Part shown: in pieces, positions 33,165 to 45,600 of the stretch
Layout: each line of letters begins with the position of its first letter
How positions within the stretch are numbered: the first letter of the stretch is position 1
DNA from: Parelaphostrongylus tenuis
Taxonomy: Eukaryota; Nematoda; Chromadorea; Rhabditida; Metastrongylidae
Direction: 5' to 3'
DNA: 64,000 nucleotides
Assembly (NCBI GenBank): GCA_019055375.1
Contig: JAHQIW010007263.1
Coordinates: forward strand, 62,001-126,000
The notes under the pieces: model-generated
What the model was told of the DNA's origin: nothing
Databases searched by the model: none
Seen by the model: only the letters and a program-made list of their open reading frames with translations
Position numbers and translations under genes: made by a program

Positions 33165-35515
33165 TTACTAGCTGTTGACTGTAAAGTAGAAAAGGGTTAG
33201 AAAGATAGCAGAATGCATACAAATCATGAGGTGACAGACAGACGTGAGGTTCTTAGGTTTGTTGGATCATTTTTTCAAGCATTTCTTCAAGCGAGAACAC
33301 CTCAAAATCAAAAGGCTGTGATTCACCTAAGCACCTAAAACATGCCATCACAATAAATAACCGATATTTGTGCTAATAACATGAAAGAAGCGCCTAATAA
33401 CTTAGTGGACTTTGATTTTTGCTATCAGGATGCGAAGTTCGTCTACATCCGCATCGCTCTTCCGTATGAGCATATGGGTACGTCCTACTCGGTTATTCCC
33501 GTAAACGCATAAAGAATGACTTAGACGAGCTTCCTACGACATTCAGATGAATGACGAAATCTCCAGTCAAGAGCCAAGGCAAAGCGCAATGTTCATCAAG
33601 GATGAGTGAGAAAGAATTCGAGTATGTAGGAACCTTTAAGATGCACGCAGTAGATCTGAGGACGCGCTACATACTTAAATTCTTGGATCCCGCGTCTTCT
33701 TTGATAGCGCAAGACCCAGCATAGCTGCCCTTAATTTTCCTCTCGTACAAGTGTTCTCCATGGTGGTGGTCCGATTCGAGCAATGTGGTTTAGCGAGATT
33801 CACTCCGTAATTCCAAACTCGCTTTCATTGCGAATGAAGATGAATGACTATAGTTACAAACACGTCAAACCACCGCCTGTGCATTTTCCATGAGGCAGTC
33901 TGTATTCTCATGATGTCAACCTCACTGTTTTTTCCCCGACCTATCATCTATTCTTCCCATAATGTGACCATTTTTCTCATGATGTGACCAGTCCATCAAT
34001 GCTTCTGTTGTCGGATCTCCAAGACAGAATAGTCGTTGGATTTCAAAGTGGCTCTTTCAATGTCAAACGAACACAAGCCGGCAAGACGCTGTGAGGGCCG
34101 ATCGAGCTCCAAAAAGACATTATTTTAGTGCCCTGCATGGTGTGCCCAAAATTTGCAACGCGGTTGAAGTATCAATCTAGGTTTCTGCACTTCAAAAGAG
34201 CACTGAGAGTGCTGTCAATTCGATAGAAGAGCACGGAGTTTGAAGTACGCTCCATAGAGTGTGACGTTCTTGAAAGCTTGGAGGACCATGTTGCATATCT
34301 TCTTCTATCTACTTCTTTATTTATGCTATTCTGTGTACTCATTGTTCATACAAAAAGCAAGTGCGAAGTGGGTTCAGTGACTAGTAAGTCACCAGTTTAA
34401 CATGTTCAACTGTATACAATGGGATCTTCTTGGACTGGGTATTCGTTGGGTTTATGAGTGGTAACATTTTTCTCTTTCGCTTTATTGAGCTTATAGAGCG
34501 TCGCCATCGCATCACTGGGTTTTCTTCGAAGAAATATGAGTTCATCCGAGAAGTGAAGGTATGATAAGAACCCTTTTTCTGCGGGTATGCCTTTTGTCTT
34601 GAGCAGGTGACTTTACTTCACTTACTCCAGTGAAGGAATGGACGTTTTGGTAGCATAGTGCTTCGTGATGTGGCGAAGAGCCAATGGAAAAACCATATTT
34701 TTGAGCTGCAGTTTAAACAACAGTTAGCTGAAATTGGTGTACAAACCTAGTCTACACCATAGTCGAGCAACGCTTATAAGTATTGCATTTCCCTCAACGA
34801 TGTCAATCTCATAGCCAATAAGGATTAGAAAGACAGTAGTCCACAACAGTTCAATGACCTGCGACACGGTTGGAATGTGCTCCATGCTGCAAATTTGCTA
34901 AAATCTTGCATGCTCAACTGGTTGTGTCTCGTCTTAGATCCTTAAAAAGATAGCCTCTGTAAAAAGCTAGTAGAAATGCTTAGCGTAATAGACGATGAGT
35001 ACAAAAATTCCTTATGCCACCGTTTTAGGTCGGGTAATTGTGCACGATGTCTCCTACTCACCTGGATGAATGTATGCGGTCACGTGTCTTGCCTAAAGTA
35101 CATGTAGAATGTGCCTTCTAATCCAAGGCTCTTGAAGATATAATCATGGCCTGTAGCTATGTCTCACACCTGTTTCCATTCGCCACTCCACCTCTAAAAG
35201 CTAGAATTTCAGGCGCTTCTAAACAGTGTAAAATTTTGAGTTCGAACCAAGGGTTGTGAAAGGAAAAGGACTAGTAGCAAACTTTTCTTCTTTGGTGTAA
35301 TTCCCGAATGTAGTGATGATTCCATCTTTGTTCATCAAGTAGGAAAGTGGTGCATCATTGCCGCAAAAATCACGACGCTCTCTCTTCACGCTAGATCGTT
35401 TTTGAGCTGCTTCCGACAACTTTTTTCGCCTATGCCGATGGATGTACACCAACAAAATCTTCTACAGCTGGCATTCATAACAAACTAAGTTGTAAGTCAC
35501 ACTAAAACTAGATTT
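33165..35515. other. Unassigned, no supportable gene
   Basis: Around 33400-33900 the reading frames change often but keep protein-like text (CYQDAKFVYIRIALPYEH; EFEYVGTFKMHAVDLRTRY), which could be a very old retroelement; I cannot assign it. The rest is AT-rich with no recognisable content. Confidence 0.3.
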
Positions 35516-35519
35516 CACT

Positions 35520-37260
35520 TCCCTTCTCATTACGAGAAATTTCTTAGCGATAATGGAGATATGATATGAACTTTCTATTTGAAGATTCAACACTAATTCG
35601 GTAGATTTAAGCTCAAAAAAGGGGTTGGTAAGCCCAGGGTCACACACCGGTGTTTCGGAGGTTCGTCCTCCTCATCAGTGACCCCCGCCCCACATTCAGC
35701 CCTGCATTGAAGCAAGGAGGGTGGCGTATGTGGTGATGGCACAGTGTACTATGACACTGTACCATCACCACCTCTCAGTCGATAGATTTTTGCTGTTAGA
35801 TCAAAACTATATCAAAAGATCGACTGTTTTTGAAACCCCCAAAAAACATTCGATCTTTTGATATAGTTTTGATCTAACAGCAAAAATCTATCGACTGAGA
35901 GGTGGTGATGGTACAGTGTCATAGTACACTGTGCCATCACCACATACGCCACCCTCCTTGCTTCAATGCAGGGCTGAATGTGAGGCGGGGGTCACTGATG
36001 AGGAGGACGAACCTCCGAAACACCGGTGTATGACCCTGGGCTTACCAACCCCTTTTTTGAGCTTAAATCATTCTTTTTTTGGAATTATATTGAATGTTTT
36101 TGGGGGTTTCAAAACAGTCGATCTTTTGATATAATTCGGTAGAATTTTCAATTTTATCGACAAACAAATCATAGCTCTCAATCGGGTTTTTTTTCTTCAA
36201 GTCACATAAGATGAAAAATTCTCAAATGAAGCGCCCTCGTCATATACGACTTGTTTCGCTGTTCATCGATTATGGCAACATTTTTTTCCAGCCTAAGGGC
36301 AAGTCAGAGAGATAACGAATTATGTGAAAGAAAATATCAAACCTTAACCTTGAAAATGGCTTTTTCTTTCCTGAACCTTTCGTTTGGAACTTTGACCGCA
36401 GATTCATAGCTGAGCCACGGTTTTCATCTCACATTTGTGGAGTTCAGCTAATGCGCTCTAAAATTAAATTTCTAAACAGCCATCACCTTGCTAATATAAT
36501 CTGAGATGATCAGAGATATAGTTTTGCGACATATTTGTGCCATTCTGGATAATAGTTTTGCTTACTACTTAAGTAATCGCTCTAGTTTCTGCCAAATTAT
36601 CCGAACTTCATCGTGGAATAAGTCCTAGAACTCACCAGTTCATTAATGGTTTCTACAAGCTTCTTCTTCGGCGTGCGCAGTCTAGTATTGGCTTTTTTGA
36701 GCTCCACGTCTCGCACGGCAATTTTGTTTTCAGCTCTTCGACCTCACGACGGAGGTCAGAAGCTTCGCAAAGCTCTATGCGAACTTTTATGCTCCTCTTC
36801 GAGAAGATTTATGAGCTGAACGCGATAAGATTGCTGATCATAAACTTCAGTAATGGCTACTTAATCATCATCAAAAGCTCTGTTGTAAAATCAGCACCAG
36901 AATGGAACATTTCAGGGCTAACTTGTTCACACATTTCTGAAATTTCTCAACTAAACAGAGAAGCTGACCTAAATCTGATCTATGGATCGACCTGGTAACA
37001 ATCATTGTCTATTGATTGTGATGATCAGCTCCAAATCATAAATTTGCCGATGGATCTAGACTCAATAATTTCCTTGTGGCGCTGCATCAATGGGATTTCT
37101 TCGACTTTGAGCGCTTTAAATACGTGCAGCGGCCGTCTGGAAAAAGCACTGGCTTTTTATCAATTTTTTCCTATTTTAAACGAATTATTGTGAAAAGCAC
37201 ACTATGTTGGAGAATGTTCTAGTGGCTCTAGCCAGACGTATGGATACGGCTGGGGCATCA
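35520..37260. repeat. Segment Y, copy 2 (partial) with coiled-coil pseudogene, minus strand
   Basis: Matches the first 1.3 kb of Y copy 1 (3345-4610) and stops at GGCATCATCATTACATATCC, where copy 3 begins after a short CCCTTCTCCTTTCGA-type junction repeat. Minus-strand exon blocks recur. 36833-36636 lies between TTTATGATCAG and GTGAGT, reading QLINLLEEEHKSS and, after a frameshift, VRDVELKKANTRLRTPKKKL. 36457-36343 has an in-frame TGA (SALAELHKCEMKTVAQL). The final block reads LEKNVAIIDEQRNKSYMTRA with acceptor CCCTTAG intact. Damage differs from copy 1. Confidence 0.7.
35606..36132. mobile_element. 527-bp foldback element with 11-bp target duplication (family F4)
   Basis: Arms 35606-35822 and 35851-36067 are near-perfect reverse complements (centre near 35836). 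They include GGGTCACTGATGAGGAGGAC, CACCGGTGT and TATCAAAAGATCG. The flanks carry AATTCGGTAGA at 35595-35605 and 36133-36143. Y copies 1 and 3 lack the element at the matching place (3418-3430; 37366-37380), which marks the empty site. Long inverted arms and a 9-11-bp duplication fit a non-autonomous Mutator-like element, by inference. Non-coding; a related element is at 49900-50320. Confidence 0.88.
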
Positions 37261-37261
37261 T

Positions 37262-37318
37262 CATTACATATCCCTTTCGAAAATTCCCTTCTCCTTTCGA
37301 TTCCCTTCTCCTTTCGAA
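37262..37318 (+). repeat. Short direct repeat at the Y copy 2 / copy 3 junction
   Basis: CCTTTCGA and TTCCCTTCTCCTTTCGA recur (37262, 37277-37294, 37295-37312) exactly where Y copy 2 stops and copy 3 starts, a possible recombination scar. Confidence 0.7.
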
Positions 37319-37379
37319 AAATTTTTAGTGATAGCAGAGTTGTGCTATGAACTTTATATTTAGGGAATTAATACTAACT

Positions 37380-39096
37380 TTTCACAGTTTTCAATTTTAT
37401 CGACAAACAAATCACAGCTCTCAGTCGGGTTTTCCCTTGAAGTCAAATAAGGAGAAAATTTTTAATTGCAACGCCTTCGTCTTATACGACTTGTTTCGCT
37501 TTCCATGGACTATGACAACATTTTTTTCCCAGTCTAAGGGTAAGTTGAAGGTGAAGGATTATGTAAGAGAAAATGTTGAACCTTATTATTGATTTGGCTC
37601 TTTCCGTTCTAAAACCATTCGTTTAGAACTTCGACACGTGAATTCATAGCCGGCCACGGTTTTATTCTCATATTCGTGAAGTTCAGCAATGCGTCCTAAA
37701 ATTAAATTTTTAAACTGCCATCAGCTCGCGAATATAATCTGAGATGGTCGGAGATATAGTTTTGCAACATAATTGTGCCATTCTGTGGTAGTTTTGCTAA
37801 CTACCTAGGTAATCGCTCTATTTTCTGCCAAATTATTTGAACTTCATCGTGAAATAAGTTATAGAACTCACTATTTCATTGACTTTTACAAGCCTCTTCT
37901 TCCACGTGACCAGTTCATTACTGGCTCTTTTGAGCTCCATGAATCGCATGAGCAATTTTTTTCAACTCGGCGACCTAGGGGCGGAGAACAGAATCTTCGT
38001 GAAGCTCCATCTCTTGCGTACTCTAATTTACCAATTTGAGATTTATATGCTGAAAGAGATAGGATTGCTGATAACAAATTTCATGATGACTACTTAACCG
38101 TCATCAAAACTTCTGCTGTAAAATCAGCCAGAATGTGAGCATTTCAGGGCCAACTTGCTTACACATTTCTAAAATTTCTCAACTAAATAGTGAACTTGAC
38201 CTTAGTCTGATCTATGAACTCGGCCTGGAAACAATCATTGTCTACCTATTGTGTTGACCTGCTTCAAATCTTAAATTTGCCAATGCGTCTAGACAAAGTA
38301 ATTTGCTTGTGGCGCTGCTTTAGTGGAATTTCTTCCACTTTGAGTGCTGTAAATACGTGCAGCGGCCGTCTAGAGAAATTCAGCAAACGGAGATTTTTGG
38401 AAACAAGTCTGGAGAGCCTTTCAGATAGGCTTTTCTTGCATTAGATCTTTATTAATTTTTTCCTATACTAAGCGAATGATTGTCCAAAGGTTGCAGCATG
38501 TTGGAGAATGTTTCATTAGCCTTAGCCAGGCGTCTGAATACGGCCTTGGCACCATCGCTACATATCTAAATGGGGATGGGCTGGCTAAAATGTTATCGCG
38601 AAGGGAATCTCGCGCATTTACCGACAACGACAGCTTTGCAAGCGTGACCATGCAAATCAAGACTTCTTTGAGTTGATTATTGGTAGAGATGAGTTATAGG
38701 TCCAATATGAAAACAACACGCGCTGCGCATAATGCTGCTTCGTGGCAAAGACTCGCCTGCTCAGTCAGCCCAATTTCCATGTTTGGTAGAGTGTGCTCAC
38801 GATTTTTTGGAACCGACACGGTATGCTGCTTTGAGCGCTCGACAACAAGCAGACATCCTCATTCTTTCTGGGAAGAGAGCATTCATTTCTGGTCAGCACA
38901 TGATTGATATCATTGATCGTTGTTGATTATATGGTGTATCAGCTGATTTTTTAGACAGATAACAACCAAAACAGCAAATGTTCCGAATCGCGAAAGCAAT
39001 CATTTGGTTTCCCCACACAGTTAGCACTTGAGTTCACCGAAACTGCACTAATTGTAGCATCCGTTGTTCGTGAACACTCTTGTACTTTAGCCATAT
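37380..39096 (-). pseudogene. Decayed coiled-coil protein gene (Y copy 3)
   Basis: Same exon-like blocks as at 3440-5172. 39096 downwards after TATCAG-type acceptor: DMAKVQECSRTTDATISAVS. About 38930-38690: VPKNREHTLPNMEIGLTEQA, then TAA. 38570-38470: SDGAKAVFRRLAKANETFSN and MLQPLDNHSL. 38350-38270: LKVEEIPLKQRHKQI. 38067-37872 between TATCAG and GTGAGT, with LMRFMELKRASNELVTWKKR. 37695-37582, frameshifted. Then DWEKNVVIVHGKRNKSYKTK after CCCTTAG. Stops and frameshifts differ from those in copies 1 and 2, so the copies decayed independently or the ancestor was already free of constraint. Confidence 0.5.
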
Positions 39097-40607
39097 CTGA
39101 TGATGATGCTTGAGCCTCAGCAGCGATTTGCTTAATTAAAGCAGAAGGAACACTGGAATTGCTTCAGTTCTATAACGTACTTTAAGAATATGAGGAACAC
39201 TGCGATAGTAGGTGAGTGTGTTGTGACAATTAGTTCAGTGAATAAGATTTTTCCGGTAGTTTAACTTGAGCAATAACGAACGCTATATAGACAACATTTT
39301 ATATAGCATAGCATTTAGCAATCAGTAAGCAATGAAAACTGGACGAACCAGTTGGTGAACGCCTTTCTATCATTCGGCTTGAAGTACAGGTGATATACCC
39401 AAGATGAGTATTATACGCTTGAGAAGTGGTTTTGATGCGCCATAAGTATCGTGTTTATGCACACTGTATCTAAAGCGCCCTTGAGGTGTCTAGAGTGCAG
39501 CTGAAGATTCGTTGTGAGATATACTCTGTTAACGGTCAGCTGATTATAGGATAAACACATTTTGTAACAATTAACGATGAAGGATGGCCCGTCGTCGATA
39601 GATTCTGAAGGACGCTGAAGTAACTGCTCTGGTAGATGGCATTGTCGAGGTATGAAATTTCATCGATAAAATACTTCACTCATGTCCTTGGAGAGATCTA
39701 ATAGAAAAAGTTTTATAGATGGAATTCATTGGTGTAGTACTTGTTTTGTACAAAAAAGGAATGTATGGGTGCCGCGATCACCATCGTCCGGGCGAGAAAA
39801 TATCGTCTTCTGTCTAACTTATCTGTTTCATGTATCCATAGCCTCATCACCAACAACCACACTACCAACACTGCATATTCAGAATCCGTCACTTATCTGA
39901 TCTAACAGCAAACAACGCACCTGCCGCTTGCTGACGGTTTGCAATGATGAATGAACCACACTTTATGTGTTGAACACTGCTCTGTTTATGATCAACAAAT
40001 TACTTGTCGTTTCCTTGAAATTACACGTAACCAGCTGATACTGAAAACATTTGATGTCAGAATGGTATGATTCATTTTTGTTACGAGATATCAACATCCT
40101 AATAAAGTGCTCTCTGTTGAATTGAGAGTGGTAGTTCATCTGCCAGCTTTCGCATAAATCGTACTCTTTCAAAAACCATTTGATTATCAAAACTGGAATA
40201 AATATTCGCTGGTGTATTCAGTGCATATGAAAAGTTATTTCATTACAAGCTTGAGGAAAAGCGATATTAAAGCTGAAGTAAGAAGAGAACAGCTACGAAT
40301 CATTATCTGAGATGAAAGGGGAAGATTCGGCTCAACTAACAGAATATCAAAAGATGTCTATAACATGTACAACAAACCATCCACTGATATATTTTAGGCA
40401 TCAATAACTCATGTATCTTCATGTTAGCTTGATTTATTTCATCGAGTCGTACAAATTCCAGCAAGCTTGCAACGCTTTTTCCGTATTTACTTCGAAACTG
40501 GAAAAGTCGCTAAAATAAGTCATCACATTTTGCAAAGGGTGGCATTTTTCCAAGTATGTGGTACAATGACTCTTCCATCAAATGTCCCCTCAAGAATATT
40601 GATCTAA

Positions 40608-41095
40608 TCTGATAGGGATATGACATGTTTTGAGCCGACAGGTCTAGAGCTATATAGGAGCCTATGTCGTCCTATTGAGACTCATCAGTAGCACCCTCCC
40701 TCGGTTCCGCCGATCCGTTGAGGTTATTTGATCCTCTAGAATCGACGCCGGGTAAAAATTAATCACGCCTAGTCGGGTGATGGTATAAGCTGGTGTTTTG
40801 GTGACCGGCAGTCGAACTTGCGGCTTTTATAATGAAACACACCTCAACTATCGGCCGATCTTTTATAGACCGGCTCAAAATGATCTAAATAATTATATGA
40901 CATGTTTTGAGTCGATAGGTCCGTTAGACGATTAATCAATCTTAAGGGATCGGCGGAACCGATGGTGGGTGCTACTGATGAAACCCAATAGGAGGAAATA
41001 GGCCTACATAGCACTTGACCTTTCGGCTCAAAACATGTCATATCCTTATCACATTAAATCATTTTGAGTGTGTCTGTAAGATAGCGGTCGATAGT
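40608..41095. mobile_element. Foldback MITE-like element, family F1, copy 2
   Basis: Homologue of 6597-7085 inside Y copy 3: GACATGTTTTGAGCCGACAG, CTATATAGGAGCCTATGTCG, then inverted CTCAAAACATGTCATATCC. Present at the same place in both Y copies, so it inserted before the duplication. Confidence 0.75.
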
Positions 41096-41292
41096 AGAAA
41101 ATATTGAGTTGGCTAAAAGACCTTGTTGCATAGTTCTTAGCTGAGTGAAAAAGTGAACTGCTTAGATCAAAAATCTAGAATTTCTTGGGTACTCATATGT
41201 TAGTATCAAACACAGTCAGTAATGGTACAATGCTTGCATGCTAACAAGAGCTTAAACATCTTACTAGTGACAAACAAATGCTGTTTAAAACT

Positions 41293-41644
41293 ATTGATGT
41301 AGAGCGATGTACAAAACTTTCGCGTCAGGCGGGACTAGAACCCGCACCTCACTCTTCCAGGGAGTGCGTGCTCTCTCCGTTACACTACTGGCGCCCATCT
41401 TACACATCGCTCTTTCTACGCTATAGCGCACCTATCTGTCAGCCGCCAGCCGTCAACGGCCTGGCCTGGGTAGTCAATCTCGACTTTGAACCCAGTCACG
41501 CTTACAGATATTGGGTATTAAAGATCAAACGAAGTTCTTTTTATTTAACCGCTTCTCGCGGTGTTATGATGTCAAATAGATAATCACTGATGTAAAGTGA
41601 TGTGCAAAACTTTCGCGTCAGGCGGAACTAGAACCCGCACCTCA
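41293..41644 (-). mobile_element. tRNA-derived SINE insertion with 12-bp target duplication
   Basis: CTGTTTAAAACT (41281-41292) and CTGTTTGAAACT (41645-41656) flank the insert; Y copy 1 has the single site CTGTTTGAAACT at 7270. The minus strand reads GGGCGCCAGTAGTGTAACGG, then GTGCGGGTTCTAGTCCCGCC and GACGCGAAAGTTTTGTACAT. The same tail, GTTCTAGTTCCGCCTGACGC, occurs at the other end (41585-41644), so the insert is a partial dimer. Body text GACATCATAACACCGCGAGA recurs at 47093 and 53460. Confidence 0.85.
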
Positions 41645-42234
41645 CTGTTTGAAACTCTTTGCAATATCATTAATCTTTCGTTTAGTATATAAGTGAAACC
41701 TTTCTGCTGGTAGAACGAAAGAAAAAAGTTGGTGCCTGAAGAATATCAAATTCTAAAATTTGAAGCAGTCTCGGCCGCCTATGAGTCATATATAAACTAC
41801 TGCCCACATTATATTAGCACGTTCACCGCATACAAGCTATGTATTGCTCATTTTACCGTTCGGCTCAGTTCTGTCGTACATTCTTTTCACTGCAACTTTT
41901 GTGTAATCAGCAACAATTACTGCTTCTGTGCTAATGAATTTCAAGAAGGGCAATTTTTTTCTTCAAGTTTTCTTTCTTATTTATTCATATAAGCTCCCTT
42001 GGATCGCTGAGTAGTCGAGAGAGTTAGTGTGGCTGAGTTTTTCTTGGTTGTCGAATTGCTTTGTACAGCAAGAGTTCTAATTCCTCTCAAGGTTTTCTAA
42101 ACTAAGAGAAAGGTTTACATTTTTCGCTGTTGGGAAAGAGAAAGTGAATCAAAATTAGGAAATCATCATCATTCTGGCATCAAACCCTCGCGGAGCAGGA
42201 AGGTCTTTGCGATTAACTGAACTTTGCTCAGTGC

Positions 42235-42600
42235 TCCGTATTCTAGACGCATCTGTCTTCACGAGCATACAAGGGCGACAGGGACAAAAGCTAAAGGAGG
42301 TGTATCATCTACCACCTTCCACCTAGCTTCTCATTAAACGTGGCATTAATTCATTGGGTGCCAATAAGCACTTCATCTCTCTCTTTCTCTGTTGCTAGAA
42401 TCGCGAGAATGGTGATCTTTTTCCGAAGTATATGCTTATTTCGCTCGAGATAAATGGCATGCTAAATAGTACCTTGTCTTTTTCAGGTTTGTCATTAGAG
42501 GATTTTTTTTTCTAAGTCTCTCGAGGGGAGCTAACGTCTTGATAGTGAAAGAAGTAATTTGCCTTCCAATTTGGTAATTACTTCTTTTGTTCTCTTCATG
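42235..42600. other. Extra segment present only in the second Y-RTE junction
   Basis: Between CTGAACTTTGCTC and GTAGTCCGGTTAATCAC, copy 3 has about 360 bp that copy 1 lacks (7850-7870 is direct). It includes GAAGAAGTAATTTGCC / GGTAATTACTTCTTTTG, an inverted pair near 42550-42585. Insertion here or deletion in copy 1 cannot be decided. Confidence 0.5.
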
Positions 42601-44115
42601 ATTCCCTAATTCGTAGTCCGGTTAATCACTAGGGCACGTAACGTCAGCTCCAGGTGGTGAATAACGGGATTAACGCGAATCAAAAGCACTGTGTTTTCTC
42701 AAGGATGTAATCGGTTTCAGGGAATGAGCTACCTTTTCTACAGCGCCGATTTCTTAGAGCTTAACTTCTGAGAGCCATTGGCCAAAAGCCTGCAATAAAG
42801 CCGCTGAGAAGTACCTGGGTGACGGTTGAGATCTTCATTAACAAATAAGCTCTTCCTGCTCCTTTAAAAGAGACTGGCAAGCTACTCTCGGGTACTCGGC
42901 CTCGGTATTTAGAGCTTAGCAAGCTATACGATAAGTATCAAAAACACTAGAGGCGGCAATGATAATGGGCCTCACTGCCCTGACCCCGAAAGGACTCCTC
43001 ACTACAACAGCGTGGGGTAGGACGAGTAGAGAGATGATTTTGAAGTCTTATGACCAAACTAGGCTGTCAAAATCGAAAACGAACTGAAGTGACGATCTGT
43101 ACATTTAACTCAAGTACTCTTTCATACGTATTCCCTGTTGAAGATATATAATAATGCAAGCAGGGAGTATTATGCATGAAGTCAGTGGCCTAAATGGAAC
43201 GAGAAGGCGCCATCACTTTCAACGCTGTTTCTGATACCAGAGAAAACCTGCTTGATGCAAGATATCGCAGTGGTGTCGGTGACGGAGCGTTTTTGTGAAA
43301 TCGAACTTGACCGTAAACAGCGATTCATTAGAACAGCTAGCAACCAACATCGTAGGATTTCGGTTGAAACGATGAGGACCAATGCCGGGTTTGTCCATCT
43401 TCGCTGCTTACGTACCAACGTCAAGCTATGACGAAGACGAAATCGGAGCGTTTTTCATGGGCTTTGAAAGCTCCGCAGAGACCCTCGTGTTCTGCAAGGT
43501 CATTGCTGGAAATTTTCATGCGAAGATTGGACCTAAGAAATAGCCTAAAGAACGTCACATTTGGCTTCACGGACTGATTGTAAGAACAGGATGAGAGGTG
43601 ATCTTAATTTGTCACGATGACTAAAACCATTCAAGGTAACTCGCGCCTCAAAGGCTTCATTTCGAAGGTGGACGTGGAGTCTTCCAAGGGAGAGTTCCAT
43701 AACGAAACAGATTACATCTTAGTAAATCGAACTTTTTGCCTTACTGATGTAGCTGTTTAAGTTCTACACGATAAAGAACATTTTCTTCTTTGCGCATTTT
43801 TCGTTCCCTTCTTCGCTGAACGAAGAGAAATCCTCTAAATCCTAACATCAAGGGTCTAGTGTTACCATTAATATGACGTATTCAAGTTATTAGTCTACTA
43901 TTAAGAGGATAGCGTTGTTAAGATTATCGACGAAGAATATGCGCGATTCTCTGGACATCTTCACATTAGCGAGTTGAAAGCCAGCGGTCTTATAGCCACG
44001 AAGAAATGCTTGTCTCCGAAGATACTCGAGCTGATACGTCAACTTGGAATCTGACGAGCTACAGACAACCAAAATCTCACGTCTGAACTTGCCGAATGCT
44101 GAAAAAAGTCAAAAA
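42600..44115 (+). mobile_element. RTE retrotransposon, 5' half only
   Basis: Homologue of 7870-9380: 5' UTR, then endonuclease text in broken frames (CRQWCR, RFRLKR-type at 43360, TSSYDEDEIG near 43422, AGNFHAKIG near 43505) and the linker to SELAEC near 44090. It stops at 44115 and continues directly in segment X, so the RT and 3' part plus family R are deleted relative to 1-1938. Confidence 0.8.
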
Positions 44116-44127
44116 AGAGTATTACGA

Positions 44128-45600
44128 GAGCAATTTCAAGAAGAAAGTATACTATCAAAATCCTAGTGGTTTGAGCTATTGAATGACTACTAAGACTTTG
44201 AAAATACAATAAGCATTACTCTCAAAAGAGCGAAACAAGATGGAGATATCGGAAAGTACTGAAAATATACAAGAGTACGAAAGTTAGGCAAGAAGAAAGT
44301 TTAACCTTTGTTAACGATGGTCATTTTGATCCTCAACTGGGCACACCGTTCGGACGGTTACGAAGTGTGATGCGTGCTGCACTAGAAATTTGGGTTCTCG
44401 GAGGAACATTACACAATCAAAAAAGATATAATATCACTGATGAGACGTTTGCATGGGCAATTTTAGGATGATAGTTGTGAGGGATTGGCAAGTATGGATA
44501 AAATATTATAAATATATTTGATAACGGTTAAGATTACAGCCTTCTAATAAATACTTCTTTGCCTCATCAAAGTGTTGATTCTAATTGAAGAATTACATTA
44601 TTTTTACTAAAAATGATCCTATTGAAGCCTGCTCTATCATGTTTGACCAGTTGCTGACACAAGAAGCACAGTTATTGACGAAAAAACTGTATATTCTATC
44701 AGAAAACTACCAGAGCTGTAATACTGTAGCTGTTATACTCCAGAATTGTAGTAATTTTGCTGCTTTTTTGCAGTATTGTAATGTTACATATATACCTGAG
44801 AGAACTGAGTGGTGAGCAAGAATATGGCCTCAAACGAAGGTCGAACCCGCGTTTCATCCATACCGTGGACGCGTGTTACCACTACGCCACCAAGACACAT
44901 TTGTGCCATCACTCATTTTTCAATATCTCTGTGATAGCTATCAGCCGCCAACCTATAACAGGTTTGGCTAGGTATGCGTTTGGCTTCATAAATCCATTTG
45001 AGCTGACATCCACTGCTAGATGGAATACTCCAGAATTCTAATATGTTTACTGCTTTTTTATTTTTGGTCGCCACTCAAATCTCTTAGGCACCACATTAGC
45101 GCCAGGAAGAGCGCGCGGCAACCTCTATTCGTGGCCGTCCGAAGTGCTCGCCAGTCGAAAATGGCACCACCCGCAAAGAATTGAAGAATATGGAATAAAT
45201 GAAAGTGCAAAATCCTCAAAATACTCACCGCATCACTTTGCTTTCAGAAGACCGATTGGGTGACTCAGTAGTGGAGTGCTCGCTTGCCGCGCGAGAAAAC
45301 TGGGTTCGATTGCTGGTCAATTCACCAGCTAATGCCTCTTGTAAGAGCTGGCATGAGGCGCTATGGAAGATGCGACGCCACGCCTGCTTGAGTCGAGGGA
45401 TCAATATTACTGTGAACCTAATTGTCCGACGACGCAACCAACGACGCTTCCTCTCTTTCCACGCGGGACCAACTTCTTGGTCTGTAGCAGCCAGCCTTGC
45501 TTCCATACGCTGCCTGCAGTAATCAATGTAGTTGATCTTTCGGTTGCACAAGGAAGGACTGATTGAGAGTCAATAGGGGTTTTCTCTACGGATATTCTTT
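44128..45600. repeat. Segment X, copy 2
   Basis: Collinear with 1939-3340. It includes the TIR element with tRNA-like interior at 44785-45095 (left ATATACCTGAGAGAACTGAG, right GGTCGCCACTCAAATCTCTTAGG) and the tRNA-Gly-like SINE at 45247-45590 (GACTCAGTAGTGGAGTGCTC, loop TTGCCGC, GGGTTCGATTGC). Two overlapping frames of about 107 codons at 45199-45551 lie in the SINE and are not genes. Confidence 0.8.

Larger units (their letters stand above)
37300..42230. repeat. Segment Y, copy 3
   Basis: Full-length homologue of 3345-7860 in the same orientation, keeping the inverted-repeat element (40608-41095). It differs by a 352-bp SINE insertion (41293-41644) and by many small indels. It is followed by the RTE 5' region as in copy 1, after an extra 360 bp. 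Confidence 0.85.

Noticed and set aside
35219..36134. Open frames within and beside the 35.6-kb foldback element
   Set aside because: The same frames appear inverted in the other arm; the element is non-coding.
45199..45551. Two overlapping open frames of about 107 codons on opposite strands
   Set aside because: They lie across the tRNA-Gly-like SINE and its body; the homologous SINE at 2995-3340 does not keep either frame.
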